Shown here: in pieces, positions 61,701 through 64,000 of the stretch
Position numbering within the stretch: position 1 is the first letter of the stretch
Layout: each line of letters opens with the position of its first letter
Origin: Branchiostoma belcheri
Taxonomy: Eukaryota; Chordata; Leptocardii; Amphioxiformes; Branchiostomatidae
NCBI RefSeq assembly: GCF_001625305.1
Contig: NW_017803824.1
Span: 630,189 to 694,188, forward strand
Length of the DNA stretch: 64,000 nt
Direction: 5' to 3'
Notes under the pieces: generated by a model
The model's database searches: none
What the model was told of the DNA's origin: nothing
Seen by the model: only the letters and a program-made list of their open reading frames with translations
Program-made: the position numbers and the translations under genes

Positions 61701-62376
61701 CCCAAGTGGGTAGGAATAACATCTGGTACGTTACACCTGCGTTTTGTTCACCTGTCACAACTACCTGTCCGCACCAGGTGTGTCACAGTAGTACTAGGAC
61801 ACTGGCAAATAGGACGTGATTACCCCTGACAATAGCTGAGAGAGTCGGGACATTTATGGGCATAATTGTGCTCATCATGGCCTCAATCGCGGGAGAATGA
61901 GTGGAGGGGCAAATCAATTAAGGTTGTAAAATGGATGCACAACTTTAGGATTACAGGTGCATCTGTACTATAGAAAGTGGCTGACAATGAGGTAAATGTA
62001 AGGGTTTTGAGGGAACCATTTACAGAATGTTCCATTTAAAAAAGGGAAATTCTGACCTTAGAAAGGTAATGTAAAAGTTCTTAAGTTATGGATTTTACCG
62101 TTCGTAATCTTAAAATTAGAGATAGCCTTTTAAAAGTTGCCAAACTTGATTTTTTTTTCTTTCTCTTCCCTGACACATTTCGTGTTCTTTAAATTTCTTC
62201 TTCTCGATGTTATGAAATCTTAAACATTACAAGTATGACTTCTAATAGTTAAAACCATTAAAAATTTTAATATACGCGTAACTTTCCATTTCTAACTTTC
62301 AACTTACCTTCTCGCCAAGCTTGAATCTTCACCGGGTCCACAGTCGTGGCCATCTTGAAATTCTTTTTAAACTTTC
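28628..62376 (-). CDS. VWA3B: VWA3B-like protein, von Willebrand factor A and Tudor-like domains (complete, 35 coding exons)
   Basis: ATG at 62353-62351, TAA at 28630-28628; 35 exons splice GT-AG in consistent phase to 5,340 nt (1,779 aa), longer than human VWA3B (about 1,290 aa from memory). Order: KWL motif module 1 (aa about 40-120); degenerate VWA-1 (about 165-340, DIKTM instead of DxSxS); module 2 (about 390-500) and canonical VWA-2 (about 510-675, DTSES, GGTTNT, TDGRPD); coiled coil (676-716); Ser/Pro/Arg-rich segment (717-816); module 3 without VWA (about 885-1060); two Tudor-like DUF4537-type units (about 1100-1260); Glu/Lys-rich and coiled-coil linker (1260-1495); four more Tudor-like units (about 1496-1747); C-terminus INPRQCFWLSQEYFD. 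No signal peptide or membrane segment: probably intracellular. Function is not established; human VWA3B has been linked to a recessive ataxia. Confidence 0.92.
29073..29307 (-). CDS. VWA3B: VWA3B exon 34, Tudor-like units 5-6
   Basis: 235 nt, phase 1 to 2, GC-rich. Encodes VGNGRQYVVQWADESLQVQS, FTKRHALALGDRVLAVAD, LVYLPGWITGTNGQKL. A second acceptor 141 nt upstream heads a duplicated copy of its first 88 nt (29361-29448) and would give an in-frame 47-residue extension. Confidence 0.9.
29361..29448 (-). pseudogene. VWA3B: Duplicate of the 5' part of VWA3B exon 34 with its acceptor
   Basis: Same AG acceptor and first 88 nt as exon 34, shifted by 141 bp. GAATGAAT runs lie between the copies. 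The frame is open from this acceptor through the real exon (141 = 47 codons), so it may act as an alternative 3' splice site. Confidence 0.75.
29892..30027 (-). CDS. VWA3B: VWA3B exon 33, Tudor-like unit 5 start
   Basis: 136 nt, phase 0 to 1. Encodes VPREEVYKMTAEKFEKDVAY and EDSWVGHAVVARDDSDGAY. Confidence 0.92.
30080..30304. mobile_element. Long inverted-repeat (snap-back) element
   Basis: Arms hold TATTCATCAATCAGTGA...AGGTAGCAAACACGTACCTCC and its complement GGAGGTATGTGTTTGCTACCT...TTGATGAATATT. Inner arms AGGTCTTG..CATGGAGTGACCTA also pair. No ORF. Confidence 0.78.
30481..30603 (-). CDS. VWA3B: VWA3B exon 32, Tudor-like unit 4
   Basis: 123 nt, phase 0 to 0, donor AAG|GTATCA. Encodes SGDPIIGLHPSYSFSYAPGV and VLEVLPDLWTVVRYYDGAEAK. 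Confidence 0.9.
30655..30870 (-). mobile_element. Reverse-transcriptase C-terminal fragment of a LINE
   Basis: Minus-strand frame reads RLAISNIMQDRVHGGKKR then DRQWKRWKDDIREWTG, matching the GxRxRGRxxKRWxDxIxEWTG tail common in RTE/Nimb-like endonuclease-reverse transcriptase ORFs. No intact ORF. Confidence 0.6.
31035..31156 (-). CDS. VWA3B: VWA3B exon 31
   Basis: 122 nt, phase 1 to 0. Encodes TVKQALGDDSYYIEDSVGDM and ERIFREDIITDEDDANNIIQ, the second half of Tudor-like unit 3. Confidence 0.9.
31694..31835 (-). CDS. VWA3B: VWA3B exon 30, Tudor-like unit 3
   Basis: 142 nt, phase 0 to 1. Encodes LLFSRKPPEVVAERAAV and LGPGQEVLARWSDEGWYYRG; the WYYRG turn starts the C-terminal Tudor-like series. 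Confidence 0.92.
32195..32410 (+). repeat. Dispersed VWA3B-intron repeat, copy 1
   Basis: ATGGTTTATGTTTCATACCATGATTACA, CACATTCCTGGCGACCTCATACC, ACCACCCAGG, CAATCAACTGAAACACAATCTCTG and CAATACTTCTGTCTTG. Same family at 33735-33930, 42735-42930 (inverted), 44795-44930, 47665-47800 and 48940-49060. Confidence 0.8.
32426..32644 (-). CDS. VWA3B: VWA3B exon 29, charged KD-repeat segment
   Basis: 219 nt, phase 0 to 0. Encodes KHEKVQEWLKNVEKEGED, a run of Lys-Asp pairs, a Lys/Glu-rich stretch, then VSMHMDPQGNESVLVTQ. Confidence 0.88.
32690..32920. mobile_element. Second copy of the 18.1 kb element, in VWA3B intron 28
   Basis: TTAGGCCACACTCATCTAATTTGTTGG, the A-tract and CAACAGTTGAGGAAAGTCCT...CATCTATCA match 18100-18300. 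The right inverted end is absent. Confidence 0.65.
33030..33185 (-). CDS. VWA3B: VWA3B exon 28, PEPEPKP linker
   Basis: 156 nt, phase 0 to 0. Encodes AIQQELQKLSEAVKNKPEPE and a Pro/Glu/Asp-rich tail ending VEEDNDQE. Confidence 0.88.
33735..33930 (+). repeat. Dispersed VWA3B-intron repeat, copy 2
   Basis: Shares ACCATGATTACAGTACACATTCC, CTGTCAATCAAGTCAAAC and CACCCAAAACAATACTTCC with the 32.2 kb copy; ends about 20 bp from the exon 27 donor. Confidence 0.75.
33949..34127 (-). CDS. VWA3B: VWA3B exon 27, coiled coil
   Basis: 179 nt, phase 1 to 0. Encodes SSSRTPSRACKPTTPRVSDE then IEEILSHQKTLEDLQRKLQE and a Gln/Glu-rich helix. Confidence 0.88.
34180..34497 (+). mobile_element. Non-LTR retrotransposon 3' end
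   Basis: Reads FKNLYFPRTIEDWKSLPLNT then DGASSLESFKQLLQSNVQRL in one frame, the typical C-terminus of L2/CR1/jockey-like reverse transcriptases, with frameshifts upstream. Near identical to 15085-15350. Confidence 0.8.
34776..34990. mobile_element. Mariner-like MITE, copy 1 (TA target site)
   Basis: Arms ACATCTGTGTCCATAATATC ... GATATTATGGACACAGATGT of over 50 bp; TA lies on both sides (34774-34775, 34991-34992). 215 bp, non-coding. Confidence 0.85.
35557..35708 (-). CDS. VWA3B: VWA3B exon 26, acidic linker
   Basis: 152 nt, phase 2 to 1. Low-complexity VKEEEEEKHISNEDSG and SSSEEEKVDSEKTESSYSG; probably disordered. Confidence 0.85.
36244..36341 (-). CDS. VWA3B: VWA3B exon 25
   Basis: 98 nt, phase 0 to 2, donor GAAAT|GTGAGG. 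Encodes VTSLRKGIMKIPKSRYVFAC and RYIKDAQQINYEM, closing the second Tudor-like unit. Confidence 0.88.
36956..37093 (-). CDS. VWA3B: VWA3B exon 24, Tudor-like unit 2
   Basis: 138 nt, phase 0 to 0. Encodes VGDFVLVKTTTEEDLECW, VPGIVQMTPRRREVQ and KFYTILQFDKKR. Confidence 0.92.
37280..38000 (+). repeat. Tandem array, five units of about 120-163 bp, abutting VWA3B exon 23
   Basis: CTGTCCTTGGTGCTGAAAG or a variant occurs near 37330, 37451, 37614, 37775 and 37914, with TCAGTAAGACTTGTAACTG and CTTAGCTCAGGGGCCTGACC. The last unit runs into the exon 23 donor (CTTACCCTGAGCTCAGG). Single diverged units lie near 34575 and 47130-47260. Confidence 0.85.
38002..38126 (-). CDS. VWA3B: VWA3B exon 23, Tudor-like unit 1 end
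   Basis: 125 nt, phase 1 to 0. Encodes IVVKCPNSRHAIVDYHGNGR and TPTRFVIPMGGARACPELR. Joined to exon 22 it reads YYPGIVVKC, a typical Tudor-like strand-turn-strand. Confidence 0.92.
38533..38544 (-). CDS. VWA3B: Candidate 12-nt microexon in VWA3B intron 22
   Basis: Acceptor CTAAACCTCCCAG and donor GGG|GTAAGT flank 12 nt in phase 1 to 1. It would insert ARVR right after GFYYPG. Signals are strong, but it interrupts a conserved turn, so an alternative exon is more likely than a constitutive one. Confidence 0.25.
38924..39071 (-). CDS. VWA3B: VWA3B exon 22, Tudor-like unit 1
   Basis: 148 nt, phase 0 to 1. A Gly/Ser-rich linker then VKKVLDKLKGHKVIARKEED and GFYYPG, the first strands of a DUF4537/Tudor-like fold (aromatic-P-G turn). 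Confidence 0.9.
39112..41480. other. VWA3B intron 21, nothing recognised
   Basis: AT-rich, with A-tracts at about 40207-40330. No exon, array or element ends seen. Confidence 0.5.
41499..41790 (-). CDS. VWA3B: VWA3B exon 21, helical and acidic region
   Basis: 292 nt, phase 2 to 0. Encodes FDSEEAVSFLENRHAMMQAL, DRLGWPVAQQDILLLEDEIA, KYLRQSTDLRKAAEKLHR and a Glu/Asp/Ser tail. It replaces the VWA expected after the third pre-VWA helix. Confidence 0.92.
41910..41957 (-). pseudogene. VWA3B: Degenerate copy of the start of VWA3B exon 21
   Basis: CTCCCAG|GTTTGAGAGCAAGGAAGCC...GAGAACCG matches CTTCCAG|GTTTGACAGCGAAGAAGCC...GAGAACCG 167 bp away. Splicing it together with exon 21 would shift the frame. 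Confidence 0.65.
42004..42158. mobile_element. Copy of the 1.25 kb inverted-repeat family
   Basis: GATATTGGAGTTTTCTTTTACAC, AAGAAGCAGTACTCCAGTC and CATCAAAACGTAAGCAGGTGAGA match the element at 1250-1530. Confidence 0.65.
42224..42274 (-). CDS. VWA3B: VWA3B exon 20
   Basis: 51 nt, phase 2 to 2, donor GACCA|GTAAGT. Encodes KRLDMIVWRNLSQEERDQ, the third version of the RRLEWL/RIDWL motif. Confidence 0.88.
42413..42528 (-). CDS. VWA3B: VWA3B exon 19
   Basis: 116 nt, phase 0 to 2. Encodes STGKLRLVNPQAVDLVGYEE and RLQKAVDSYKK, matching the pre-VWA helix of exon 4 (RLMQAITLYKR). Confidence 0.9.
42660..42723. repeat. Near-perfect 64-bp palindrome
   Basis: TACCTAATGCATAGAACTAT... folds on ...ATCTATGCATTAGGTA around a central TATGATCATA, with almost no loop. 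Confidence 0.85.
42735..42930 (-). repeat. Dispersed VWA3B-intron repeat, inverted copy
   Basis: On the minus strand: ATGTTTCATACCATGATTACAC, GTCACAACCCTGTCAATCAA and CACCAATACTTCC. Together with AACCCAAACATACAAACC at 42588 it places related ends on both sides of the palindrome. Confidence 0.75.
43079..43235 (-). CDS. VWA3B: VWA3B exon 18, third KWL motif
   Basis: 157 nt, phase 2 to 0. Encodes SSKKWLKKHGLVAKKLTIMD and YVPILDKHVVSKVFDE. Clearly related to the KWL motifs of exons 2 and 8-9. Confidence 0.92.
43367..43424 (-). CDS. VWA3B: VWA3B exon 17, basic segment
   Basis: 58 nt, phase 1 to 2, acceptor GTCAACAG, donor CACA|GTACGT. Encodes EADRILDKRKKKRKAIIPS, with a lysine/arginine run that could act as a nuclear localisation signal (inference). 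Confidence 0.85.
43611..43757 (-). CDS. VWA3B: VWA3B exon 16
   Basis: 147 nt, phase 1 to 1, donor GATG|GTTAG (non-consensus +3). Encodes TSLLRSMSAMSMTPQGFS, WMLPETKELFERQWVKYKES. Confidence 0.88.
44291..44589 (-). CDS. VWA3B: VWA3B exon 15, Ser/Pro/Arg-rich segment
   Basis: 299 nt, phase 2 to 1, strongly GC-rich against AT-rich introns. Encodes low-complexity SASTSSSRSHHSRSSSGP, repeated TP/SP and PR pairs, and LQKKPLFAG. Probably disordered. The same stretch is open in other frames, which are shadows. Confidence 0.85.
44795..44930 (+). repeat. Dispersed VWA3B-intron repeat, copy
   Basis: CACCATGGTTTTTGTTTC, ACCATGATTACACATTCCTGG, GGTCACAACCGTGTCAATCA. Confidence 0.75.
45061..45185 (-). CDS. 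VWA3B: VWA3B exon 14, coiled coil
   Basis: 125 nt, phase 0 to 2. Encodes SEDIQLLKQEIERAKSDLAK and VAQLRDECAMLDWKN, a heptad-like helix after VWA-2. Confidence 0.92.
45238..45636. mobile_element. Possible hAT-like remnant
   Basis: Left CAGGGCCGGAAATAAC and right GGTAATTCTAGCCCTG are inverted; the inside has TTGTCTGGTGCAGGTAATTTTC, also found at 2713-2740. No clear target duplication. Confidence 0.5.
46266..46303 (+). repeat. (ATAA)n microsatellite
   Basis: AATAAATAAATAAATAGATA pattern directly beside the VWA3B exon 13 donor. Confidence 0.95.
46308..46490 (-). CDS. VWA3B: VWA3B exon 13, VWA-2 C-terminal part
   Basis: 183 nt, phase 0 to 0. Encodes PIHTISFNCDDIEANRFLAQ, MSHDTSGRYHYYSTDG and a short acidic tail, the closing strand and helix of a VWA fold. 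Confidence 0.94.
46732..46962 (-). CDS. VWA3B: VWA3B exon 12, VWA-2 core
   Basis: 231 nt, phase 0 to 0. Encodes FNIVKFDTRALPWRDRL, WVKGLTAGGTTNTLAAIRLA and HAIYLLTDGRPDQ. The GGTTNT threonine and TDG aspartate complete the MIDAS of VWA-2. Confidence 0.95.
47368..47506 (-). CDS. VWA3B: VWA3B exon 11, VWA-2 MIDAS strand
   Basis: 139 nt, phase 2 to 0. Encodes RIDWLREGSRELFGTVIEEQ then VYLLIDTSESMRDRLPFVKE. DTSES is the canonical metal-ion-dependent adhesion site DxSxS. The RxDWL...SRELFG prefix matches the exon 4 prefix. Confidence 0.94.
47665..47800 (+). repeat. Dispersed VWA3B-intron repeat, copy
   Basis: ACACCATGGTTTATGTTTCATAC, CCTTGTCAATCAAGTGAAATC, TCTCTGCCCTCTCACTTG. Confidence 0.75.
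47855..48155 (-). repeat. VWA3B: Tandem duplication (offset 139 bp) covering the end and donor of VWA3B exon 10
   Basis: CTGCTGCACCACAGTGT, GTGGAACTC and the CATTACCTT donor occur at the real exon and again at 47946-48010, with intron CACCCAAAAC..TACTTCCATCC repeated too. The copy has a GTAATG donor and an AG before it, but the homologous frame is not in phase. Confidence 0.8.
48090..48244 (-). CDS. VWA3B: VWA3B exon 10
   Basis: 155 nt, phase 0 to 2. Encodes YCDRFAHTNWKDGSVVHVHV and EFHRHYEQRVDTVVQQVQR. Its last ~60 nt are copied in a tandem repeat downstream (about 47951-48010). Confidence 0.92.
48775..48900 (-). CDS. VWA3B: VWA3B exon 9, second KWL motif
   Basis: 126 nt, phase 0 to 0. Encodes NYGVDARRLDFYDVISG, CCFKHSDGVIELKKK. 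The FKHSDG is identical to that in exon 2, which shows the module repeat. Confidence 0.92.
48940..49060 (+). repeat. Dispersed VWA3B-intron repeat, copy
   Basis: ACACCATGGTCTTTGTTTCA, CACATTCCTGGTGACCTCATA, ACCACCCAGGACAC, CTTGTCAATCAACTGA. Confidence 0.75.
49069..49163. repeat. Hairpin with about 41-bp arms and a TG-repeat loop
   Basis: AAAAACCCCCTGATCTGACC...TCCATAAAATTGTA pairs with TACAGTTTTATGGA...GGTCAGATCAGGGTTTTTT around GTGTGTGTG. Confidence 0.85.
49910..49974 (-). CDS. VWA3B: VWA3B exon 8, start of second KWL motif
   Basis: 65 nt, phase 1 to 0. Encodes ATVKPRPKVKSEQYMG and SKEWLE, the opening of module 2. Confidence 0.9.
50430..51150 (+). repeat. Three tandem units of 238-240 bp
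   Basis: CTTGCATG begins units at 50443, 50681 and 50921. Each contains AACATTGCGTGTAACATT, GAATCAGAAAAAAATGTAAG and CTATTCTCAATGGATCAATC. Confidence 0.92.
51380..51695. mobile_element. Inverted-end element CAGGGCTCAAAATACTGGGTGCA
   Basis: Right end TGCACCCAAGCCCTG is the complement of the left end; GTGCACCC is repeated inside. A TGACATG overlaps both borders, so the exact target duplication is unclear. Related pieces lie at 24936-25170. Confidence 0.7.
51881..51907 (-). CDS. VWA3B: Candidate 27-nt microexon in VWA3B intron 7
   Basis: Acceptor after GTTTTTTCCAATGCAAAG, donor AATG|GTGAG, phase 1 to 1, no stop; would insert VEANERKKN. Its charged sequence resembles that of the neighbouring 30-nt candidate. 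Confidence 0.35.
52035..52064 (-). CDS. VWA3B: Candidate 30-nt microexon in VWA3B intron 7
   Basis: AG-flanked, donor AAAAAG|GTAAC, phase 1 to 1, no stop; would insert AEAYRRGREK. Phase compatibility and both splice dinucleotides are seen; the polypyrimidine tract is weak. Confidence 0.35.
52642..52862. mobile_element. Mariner-like MITE, copy 2 (opposite orientation)
   Basis: Same terminal repeats and TA flanks (52640-52641, 52863-52864). Its centre (GTACATTTGAGGTGTGCAGG) is the complement of the centre of copy 1. Confidence 0.85.
53176..53348 (-). CDS. VWA3B: VWA3B exon 7
   Basis: 173 nt, phase 2 to 1. Encodes RFHAFTLREGRTPIGGVPPG, then the acidic helix IELFEELEEARNTLSEVQVL and DPKTQMG. 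FHAF closes VWA-1; the helix resembles exon 14 after VWA-2, so both VWAs are followed by a coiled-coil. Confidence 0.92.
53388..53715 (+). mobile_element. tRNA-derived SINE-like element
   Basis: TGGTTAGGGTTGTTGACTTAG (A-box-like) and CTGGGTTCAAATCCC (B-box-like), then a body whose GTGAGTG.TTCAAACCTTACAG...CTTGTACTTACTGTACAAAACTG also occurs at 28920-29040. Confidence 0.65.
53735..53904 (-). CDS. VWA3B: VWA3B exon 6, VWA-1 C-terminal strands
   Basis: 170 nt, phase 0 to 2. Encodes AEAVYLFYEGDLSND, LHIVSFNATSEHTTRFL and RDLTKLTGGR. YLFYEGD replaces the usual YLLTDG strand. A degenerate copy of the exon start lies upstream at about 54046-54070. Confidence 0.92.
54000..54235 (-). pseudogene. VWA3B: Degenerate duplicate of the start of VWA3B exon 6 and its intron
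   Basis: A copy at 54046-54070 (acceptor GTACAG then GCTGAAGCAGTGTACCTGTT) lies 166 bp from the exon 6 start, with intron TTATAACCTTCAAAATTGGCTCC and CACCAATTCTTTGTGTGGC repeated. A third trace lies near 54219-54235. The shift is not a multiple of three. Confidence 0.75.
54534..54696 (-). CDS. VWA3B: VWA3B exon 5, VWA-1 middle
   Basis: 163 nt, phase 2 to 0. Encodes AQEDLSVWQPGGAIPYSAES and LSALTWLEQVDRMAG ... VESVIRAMNDPN. KTSTVESVIRAM sits where the threonine loop of VWA domains lies. Confidence 0.92.
54744..54880. repeat. Inverted repeat in VWA3B intron 4
   Basis: TATGAAATAAAGACT and CTTCCAACACTTAGATTACAG are mirrored by CTGTAATCTAAGTGTTGGAAG and AGTCTTTATTTCATA. Confidence 0.85.
55279..55529 (-). 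CDS. VWA3B: VWA3B exon 4, pre-VWA helix and first VWA strand
   Basis: 251 nt, phase 0 to 2. Encodes RLMQAITLYKRRLEWL, SRRTFGVIQEHCVVLVLD and IKTMDPAEFEICRDI. The strand ends in DIKTM where VWA domains normally have DxSxS, so the MIDAS metal site looks degenerate. Confidence 0.92.
55946..56037 (-). CDS. VWA3B: VWA3B exon 3
   Basis: 92 nt, phase 1 to 0, acceptor ATTTCAG, donor AAT|GTAAG. Encodes DYDYSLKKPVSSRYGEGLF and QRFPRKDGKTFN, linking the first KWL motif to the pre-VWA helix. Confidence 0.88.
56890..57058. repeat. 17-bp minisatellite
   Basis: About nine units of GCATGGTTCTGGATAAA, alternating GATAAA, GATAGA and GACAGA. Three units make 51 bp, so a Pro/Glu-rich frame stays open on the minus strand by chance. 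Confidence 0.92.
57307..57537 (-). CDS. VWA3B: VWA3B exon 2, first KWL motif
   Basis: 231 nt, phase 1 to 1. Encodes DPKFDLKHRD, the strand TWELDVTPAI and the motif STQKWLTMYGLKKNKL ... IGFKHSDG, which recurs in exons 8-9 and partly in exon 18. Confidence 0.9.
57636..57712 (+). mobile_element. tRNA-like sequence, probably a SINE head
   Basis: GGCCGAGTGGTTAGAGCGTC (A box) and CGTGGGTTCGATCCCAGCC (B box) at tRNA-like spacing, followed by a T-run. The flanks do not form an acceptor stem, so a functional tRNA gene is unlikely. Confidence 0.6.
57860..62300. other. VWA3B intron 1, no genes recognised
   Basis: AT-rich, with a (TA)n run at about 59880-59893. No exon or complete element was found; a first-intron enhancer cannot be excluded. 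Confidence 0.5.
62308..62376 (-). CDS. VWA3B: VWA3B exon 1 (start codon)
   Basis: Coding part 62353-62308 encodes MATTVDPVKIQAWRE and leaves in phase 1 (GAAG|GTAAGT). An acceptor (TTAATTTAG) at 62377 leaves 23 nt of 5' UTR, so an upstream noncoding exon is expected. The ATG is the first in frame. Confidence 0.85.
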
Positions 62377-63679
62377 CTAAATTAACAACGAAAAAAAATG
62401 GCATAGGTAAGGATGAGGCTATTAGATAAAATCATAGGCATGGTTTTCTAATATTTCACCGTAGCAGTTACAAGTTCCGATACATAACAAAAATCAAAGC
62501 ATCTGTCTCTAATCCATTTCCAACACCGTCTCATATTTCCAACAGAAAATTGAAAACAAATGTCCAGATCTAAAAACCGTTTCAGACAAAGAAACTGATA
62601 GGAATTGTATAATGGTAATGGCAGCATTGAAAGTGTTCACAGACGTGTGCAATAACACTGAATTATTATTCTACAGATACATAAATAACTCAAAACACAG
62701 CTGATCAATGTGTTAAATTATTATACGCCCACCGACATAGAAACAATCATCAACGATCGCGTTAAAACCGTTCTAAAACAACCGCGGTTATTCCTACTCT
62801 ACGCCAGAAACGCGACTCAAAAACAAGATGGCTTTAAAATATACATTATGTACTTACCAGAGACAAAGATTTGGCACTGAGAATCGTCTGCTTACTGAGA
62901 AAACGCCACTCGGAGCTGTGTTATGCCCCGGAGCCAGTGGTTACCCGTACGGTGTCAGGCAGCCATGTTCGGATTTTGTGTTGAGCTGCTTGTCGTTGCC
63001 CGGGTACAACCGCATCCAAACGCACCCAACCAAACAATATGTACTACCAGAACAATCATCTAAATTTCGACATAAAACACAAATGATGTCAAAGAATTCA
63101 ATTAATCTATTAGATTTAGATTTATTTCTGTATCAATATTATGGAAAAACGCCCGTGTTATTCAGGAAAGTTCTACTCAAAATACGACGCTTTTGTGTTT
63201 TGATGCGCTCTATGTTTCGAAAAGAATCCAATCAGCGCTCTAATTAGCATACGTCACCAAAACTGTGTACTATTAGAGCGCTGCCTCCGGAAATTCGCTC
63301 TGTGAGTTCAAATTCGACATAAAAAGCTCGAATTTCATATATTTGTCGTTTGGACATGAAGATTCACAGTTTTAGAGCTTCTACAAGTGGCAGTCACGAC
63401 GAGGAACACACTTGCGTAGAGCTGCACCCAGTTTTCTTGGACGTCATGAGTTTCTGTGCAGAACATACCATCTGCACTACAATGCTGAAAATTGTTTTGA
63501 AAATACCGATTTGCCATCAACCCAACAAATATTTCAAACCAGACAGTCGTTTGTATTATTATTCTTCTTTTACATATTTCTCTTAAAGTTGAGCTGTAGG
63601 GTTGTGGTGCAAATTGAGAGATTTGTAAATTTGGTGACGGTATGAACACCCCCTGACTAAGATAGTATAGTCCGCCAAG
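62377..63679. promoter_or_regulatory. Head-to-head intergenic region, probable divergent promoter for VWA3B and ZDHHC
   Basis: About 1.3 kb separates the two start codons. It holds the VWA3B 5' UTR donor at 62858, a CCAAT box at 63228-63232, a CRE-like CGTCA near 63252-63256, and an 11-bp inverted pair AGCGCTCTAAT / ATTAGAGCGCT at 63234-63244 and 63272-63282. GTTGCCCGGGTACAAC at about 62996-63011 loosely resembles an RFX X-box. Promoter function is inferred from layout. Confidence 0.5.
62858..62960 (-). other. VWA3B: Probable noncoding 5' UTR exon of VWA3B (5' end approximate)
   Basis: A strong donor CTCTG|GTAAGTA on the minus strand ends at 62858 and can join the acceptor at 62377. The 5' boundary is a guess. 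Confidence 0.4.
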
Positions 63680-63794
63680 ATGTCGAACCCGGTGCTGAAC
63701 TTCTGTATCCGCCTGATGAAATGGCTCCCAGTCGTCTTCATAACCCTCATCGTCCTCTGGTCGTACTACGCTTATGTGGTGGAGATGTGTGTGT
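63680..63794 (+). CDS. DHHC palmitoyltransferase, ZDHHC2/15/20 type (first coding exon, 3' partial)
   Basis: ATG at 63680; 115 nt to donor GTGT|GTAAGT, phase 1 out. Encodes [20 protein letters not shown] then [18 protein letters not shown]: a short cytosolic N-terminus and the first transmembrane helix. WxPVxFITxxxxWSYYAYxxxxC is the hallmark start of the vertebrate ZDHHC2/15/20 clade of S-acyltransferases, closest to ZDHHC20 by [11 protein letters not shown] as I recall it. The DHHC zinc-finger core must lie beyond the right edge, so catalysis cannot be confirmed and the paralogue is uncertain. The exon lies in CpG-rich sequence, head to head with VWA3B. Confidence 0.87.
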
Positions 63795-64000
63795 GTAAGT
63801 ACACGGAGTTTCGTGCTCCCTGACGCCTCCGTTTTGTCAGGATTCTAGCCGGAATGTCGCCCTGTGCGTTTCATGGCCGATTCTTCGTGCCTAGTCGACT
63901 GTAGTCGGACCAGTTGTTGCATAGTCTTCTCACGGGTCACACCCGCCAACACCTGTGGCTATTGGGTTTTGCGGTCGCCTAGAAAATAGTACAACTGACT

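Noticed and set aside
62828..63247. 139-codon ORF on the plus strand upstream of ZDHHC
   Set aside because: It starts over the probable VWA3B leader donor and spans the divergent promoter; the composition is not protein-like.
63359..63645. Two plus-strand ORFs just upstream of ZDHHC
   Set aside because: Overlapping frames with no known domain; more likely 5' flank or 5' UTR of the ZDHHC gene.

Overview
The window is intron-rich animal nuclear DNA, most likely from a cephalochordate (amphioxus, Branchiostoma type) or another invertebrate deuterostome. This is inferred from GT-AG splicing, small exons among AT-rich introns full of short inverted-repeat elements, tRNA-derived SINEs and LINE tails, and from proteins very close to vertebrate AASDHPPT, VWA3B and ZDHHC2/15/20. 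There are no operons, Shine-Dalgarno sites, phage genes or CRISPR arrays. No named species can be proved from the sequence alone.

Layout. (1) About 0.26-24.74 kb, + strand: AASDHPPT, the Sfp-type phosphopantetheinyl transferase. The first exon lies off the left edge; six functional exons and one partial duplicate exon are visible, split by a 16.9 kb intron packed with tandem arrays and MITEs. A poly(A) signal sits near 25.54 kb. (2) 25.6-28.6 kb: tail-to-tail intergenic DNA with a complete hAT-like non-autonomous element and a GC-rich ORF of unknown status. (3) 28.63-62.38 kb, - strand: a complete VWA3B-like gene. I assembled 35 coding exons in consistent phase (5,340 nt, 1,779 residues), plus three phase-compatible candidate microexons and a probable 5' UTR exon ending at 62858. 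(4) 62.4-63.7 kb: a head-to-head spacer, probably a divergent promoter. (5) 63.68 kb onward, + strand: first exon of a DHHC palmitoyltransferase, running off the right edge.

The three genes have no evident joint pathway. AASDHPPT loads 4'-phosphopantetheine on carrier proteins in the cytosol. VWA3B is a VWA/Tudor-like scaffold. The ZDHHC product is a membrane S-acyltransferase.

The most unusual signals are these. Five tandem duplications of about 139-167 bp each overlap an exon boundary in the two complete genes, and two of them stay open in frame across the copy. The VWA3B protein appears to contain three ancient repeats of one module, carrying a degenerate VWA, a canonical VWA and no recognisable VWA. 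Several MITE families have terminal inverted repeats and target-site duplications that can be read directly. I found no convincing wholly novel multi-gene system.
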